NCBI GenBank assembly: GCA_028712015.1
Contig: JAQTRB010000133.1
Location: 1-5,380, forward strand
Origin: Syntrophales bacterium
GTDB taxonomy: Bacteria > Desulfobacterota > Syntrophia > Syntrophales > UBA5619
Length of the DNA stretch: 5,380 nucleotides
Direction of reading: 5' to 3'
A program made the position numbers and the translations under genes. This document shows positions 5,108-5,380 of this stretch, in pieces. Position 1 is the first letter of the stretch, and every line of letters starts with the position of its first letter. The notes beneath the pieces were generated by a model. That model ran no database searches. It was given only the letters and a program-made list of their open reading frames with translations, and had not been told where the DNA came from.

Positions 5108-5380
5108 ATGGAAAGGGCAGACGAAGACAGGGGAAGCAGGGCGGACCGGCAAACCACCGGCCAGGCCCAATGGACCTTCATGGTCTACATGGCCGGGGAC
5201 AACAACCTGGACGGTGCGGCCCTCAGGGACATCGCCGAGATGGCCAGGGCCGGCTCCACCAAAGACGTCCACATCCTGGTGCAGCTCGATCGTCTCGAGG
5301 ACCAAAAGACCCGGCGCTTCCGGATTACCCGGGGCGGCGGGTTCAAGAAGGATTGCATCGAGACCTTCAACGAAACCAAC
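5108..5380 (+). CDS. Clostripain-family (C11) cysteine peptidase, N-terminal part
   Basis: The first 91 residues are present; the gene runs off the right edge. AAGGAGG at 5096-5102 lies 5 bases before the ATG, a strong start. After about 20 hydrophilic residues comes WTFMVYMAGDNNLDGAAL (22-39), then DIAEMARAGS (41-50) and VHILVQLDR (54-62). This is the typical opening of the peptidase C11 (clostripain-related) domain: first beta strand, DNNL turn and second strand. The family cleaves after basic residues, mostly Arg, using a His-Cys pair that would lie beyond this window. No signal peptide is visible in the hydrophilic N-terminus, so nothing here shows export. The minus-strand gene at 4908 diverges from it across about 200 bases of repeat-rich DNA. 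A role in the defence island is not shown; it may mark the island edge. Confidence 0.87.
   Translation, partial: MERADEDRGSRADRQTTGQAQWTFMVYMAGDNNLDGAALRDIAEMARAGSTKDVHILVQLDRLEDQKTRRFRITRGGGFKKDCIETFNETN

Noticed and set aside
1..5380. CRISPR array, tRNA, rRNA or insertion sequence
   Set aside because: No regularly spaced identical repeats of CRISPR size, no cloverleaf pattern, no transposase and no long terminal inverted repeats were seen by eye.

Overview
The window reads as a bacterial defence or addiction island made of GC-rich genes separated by AT-rich control regions. The genes use GC-rich codons, GTG and ATG starts and good ribosome binding sites. The right edge enters a clostripain-type (C11) peptidase. 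These traits suggest a GC-rich Gram-negative such as a deltaproteobacterium (Desulfobacterota), but that is a weak inference because no taxonomic marker gene is present.

Layout, left to right. (1) Bases 1-635 hold no intact gene. The left edge has a short open frame that may be a decayed scrap of an AbiEii toxin. It is followed by AT-rich DNA with GTTACA-type repeats, then an array of TGCGGAGAATA repeats directly in front of a Fic gene. (2) Bases 636-1739 encode a self-inhibited (class II) Fic AMP-transferase-like protein with an N-terminal DUF4172-type region and a C-terminal winged helix. (3) Bases 1900-3491 form an intact type IV toxin-antitoxin operon. It comprises an AbiEi antitoxin and an AbiEii nucleotidyltransferase toxin overlapping by 4 bases, with a candidate operator 30 bases upstream. 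(4) Bases 3756-4654 hold a second AbiE unit of a different subfamily. Its antitoxin gene is intact, but its toxin is cut off after 34 recognisable residues, right after the first nucleotidyltransferase motif. (5) At that cut, the frame of an unrecognised minus-strand gene runs in from the right (4908 down to about 4634). (6) After an intergenic control region rich in inverted repeats, a C11 peptidase gene starts at 5108 and leaves the window.

How the parts may work together. The abiEi/abiEii operon is the one complete toxin-antitoxin pair. The second AbiEi is an orphan antitoxin or regulator. The 32-base operator in front of the first operon recurs at 26 of 32 positions just behind it, upstream of the orphan AbiEi. 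This suggests cross-regulation, a looped two-site operator, or a duplicated boundary around the first operon. Fic carries its own inhibitory motif, needs no partner gene, and appears to be a separate transcription unit. The genes belong to known families. The less ordinary material is in the repeat arrays, the shared operator and the rearrangement that destroyed the second toxin.
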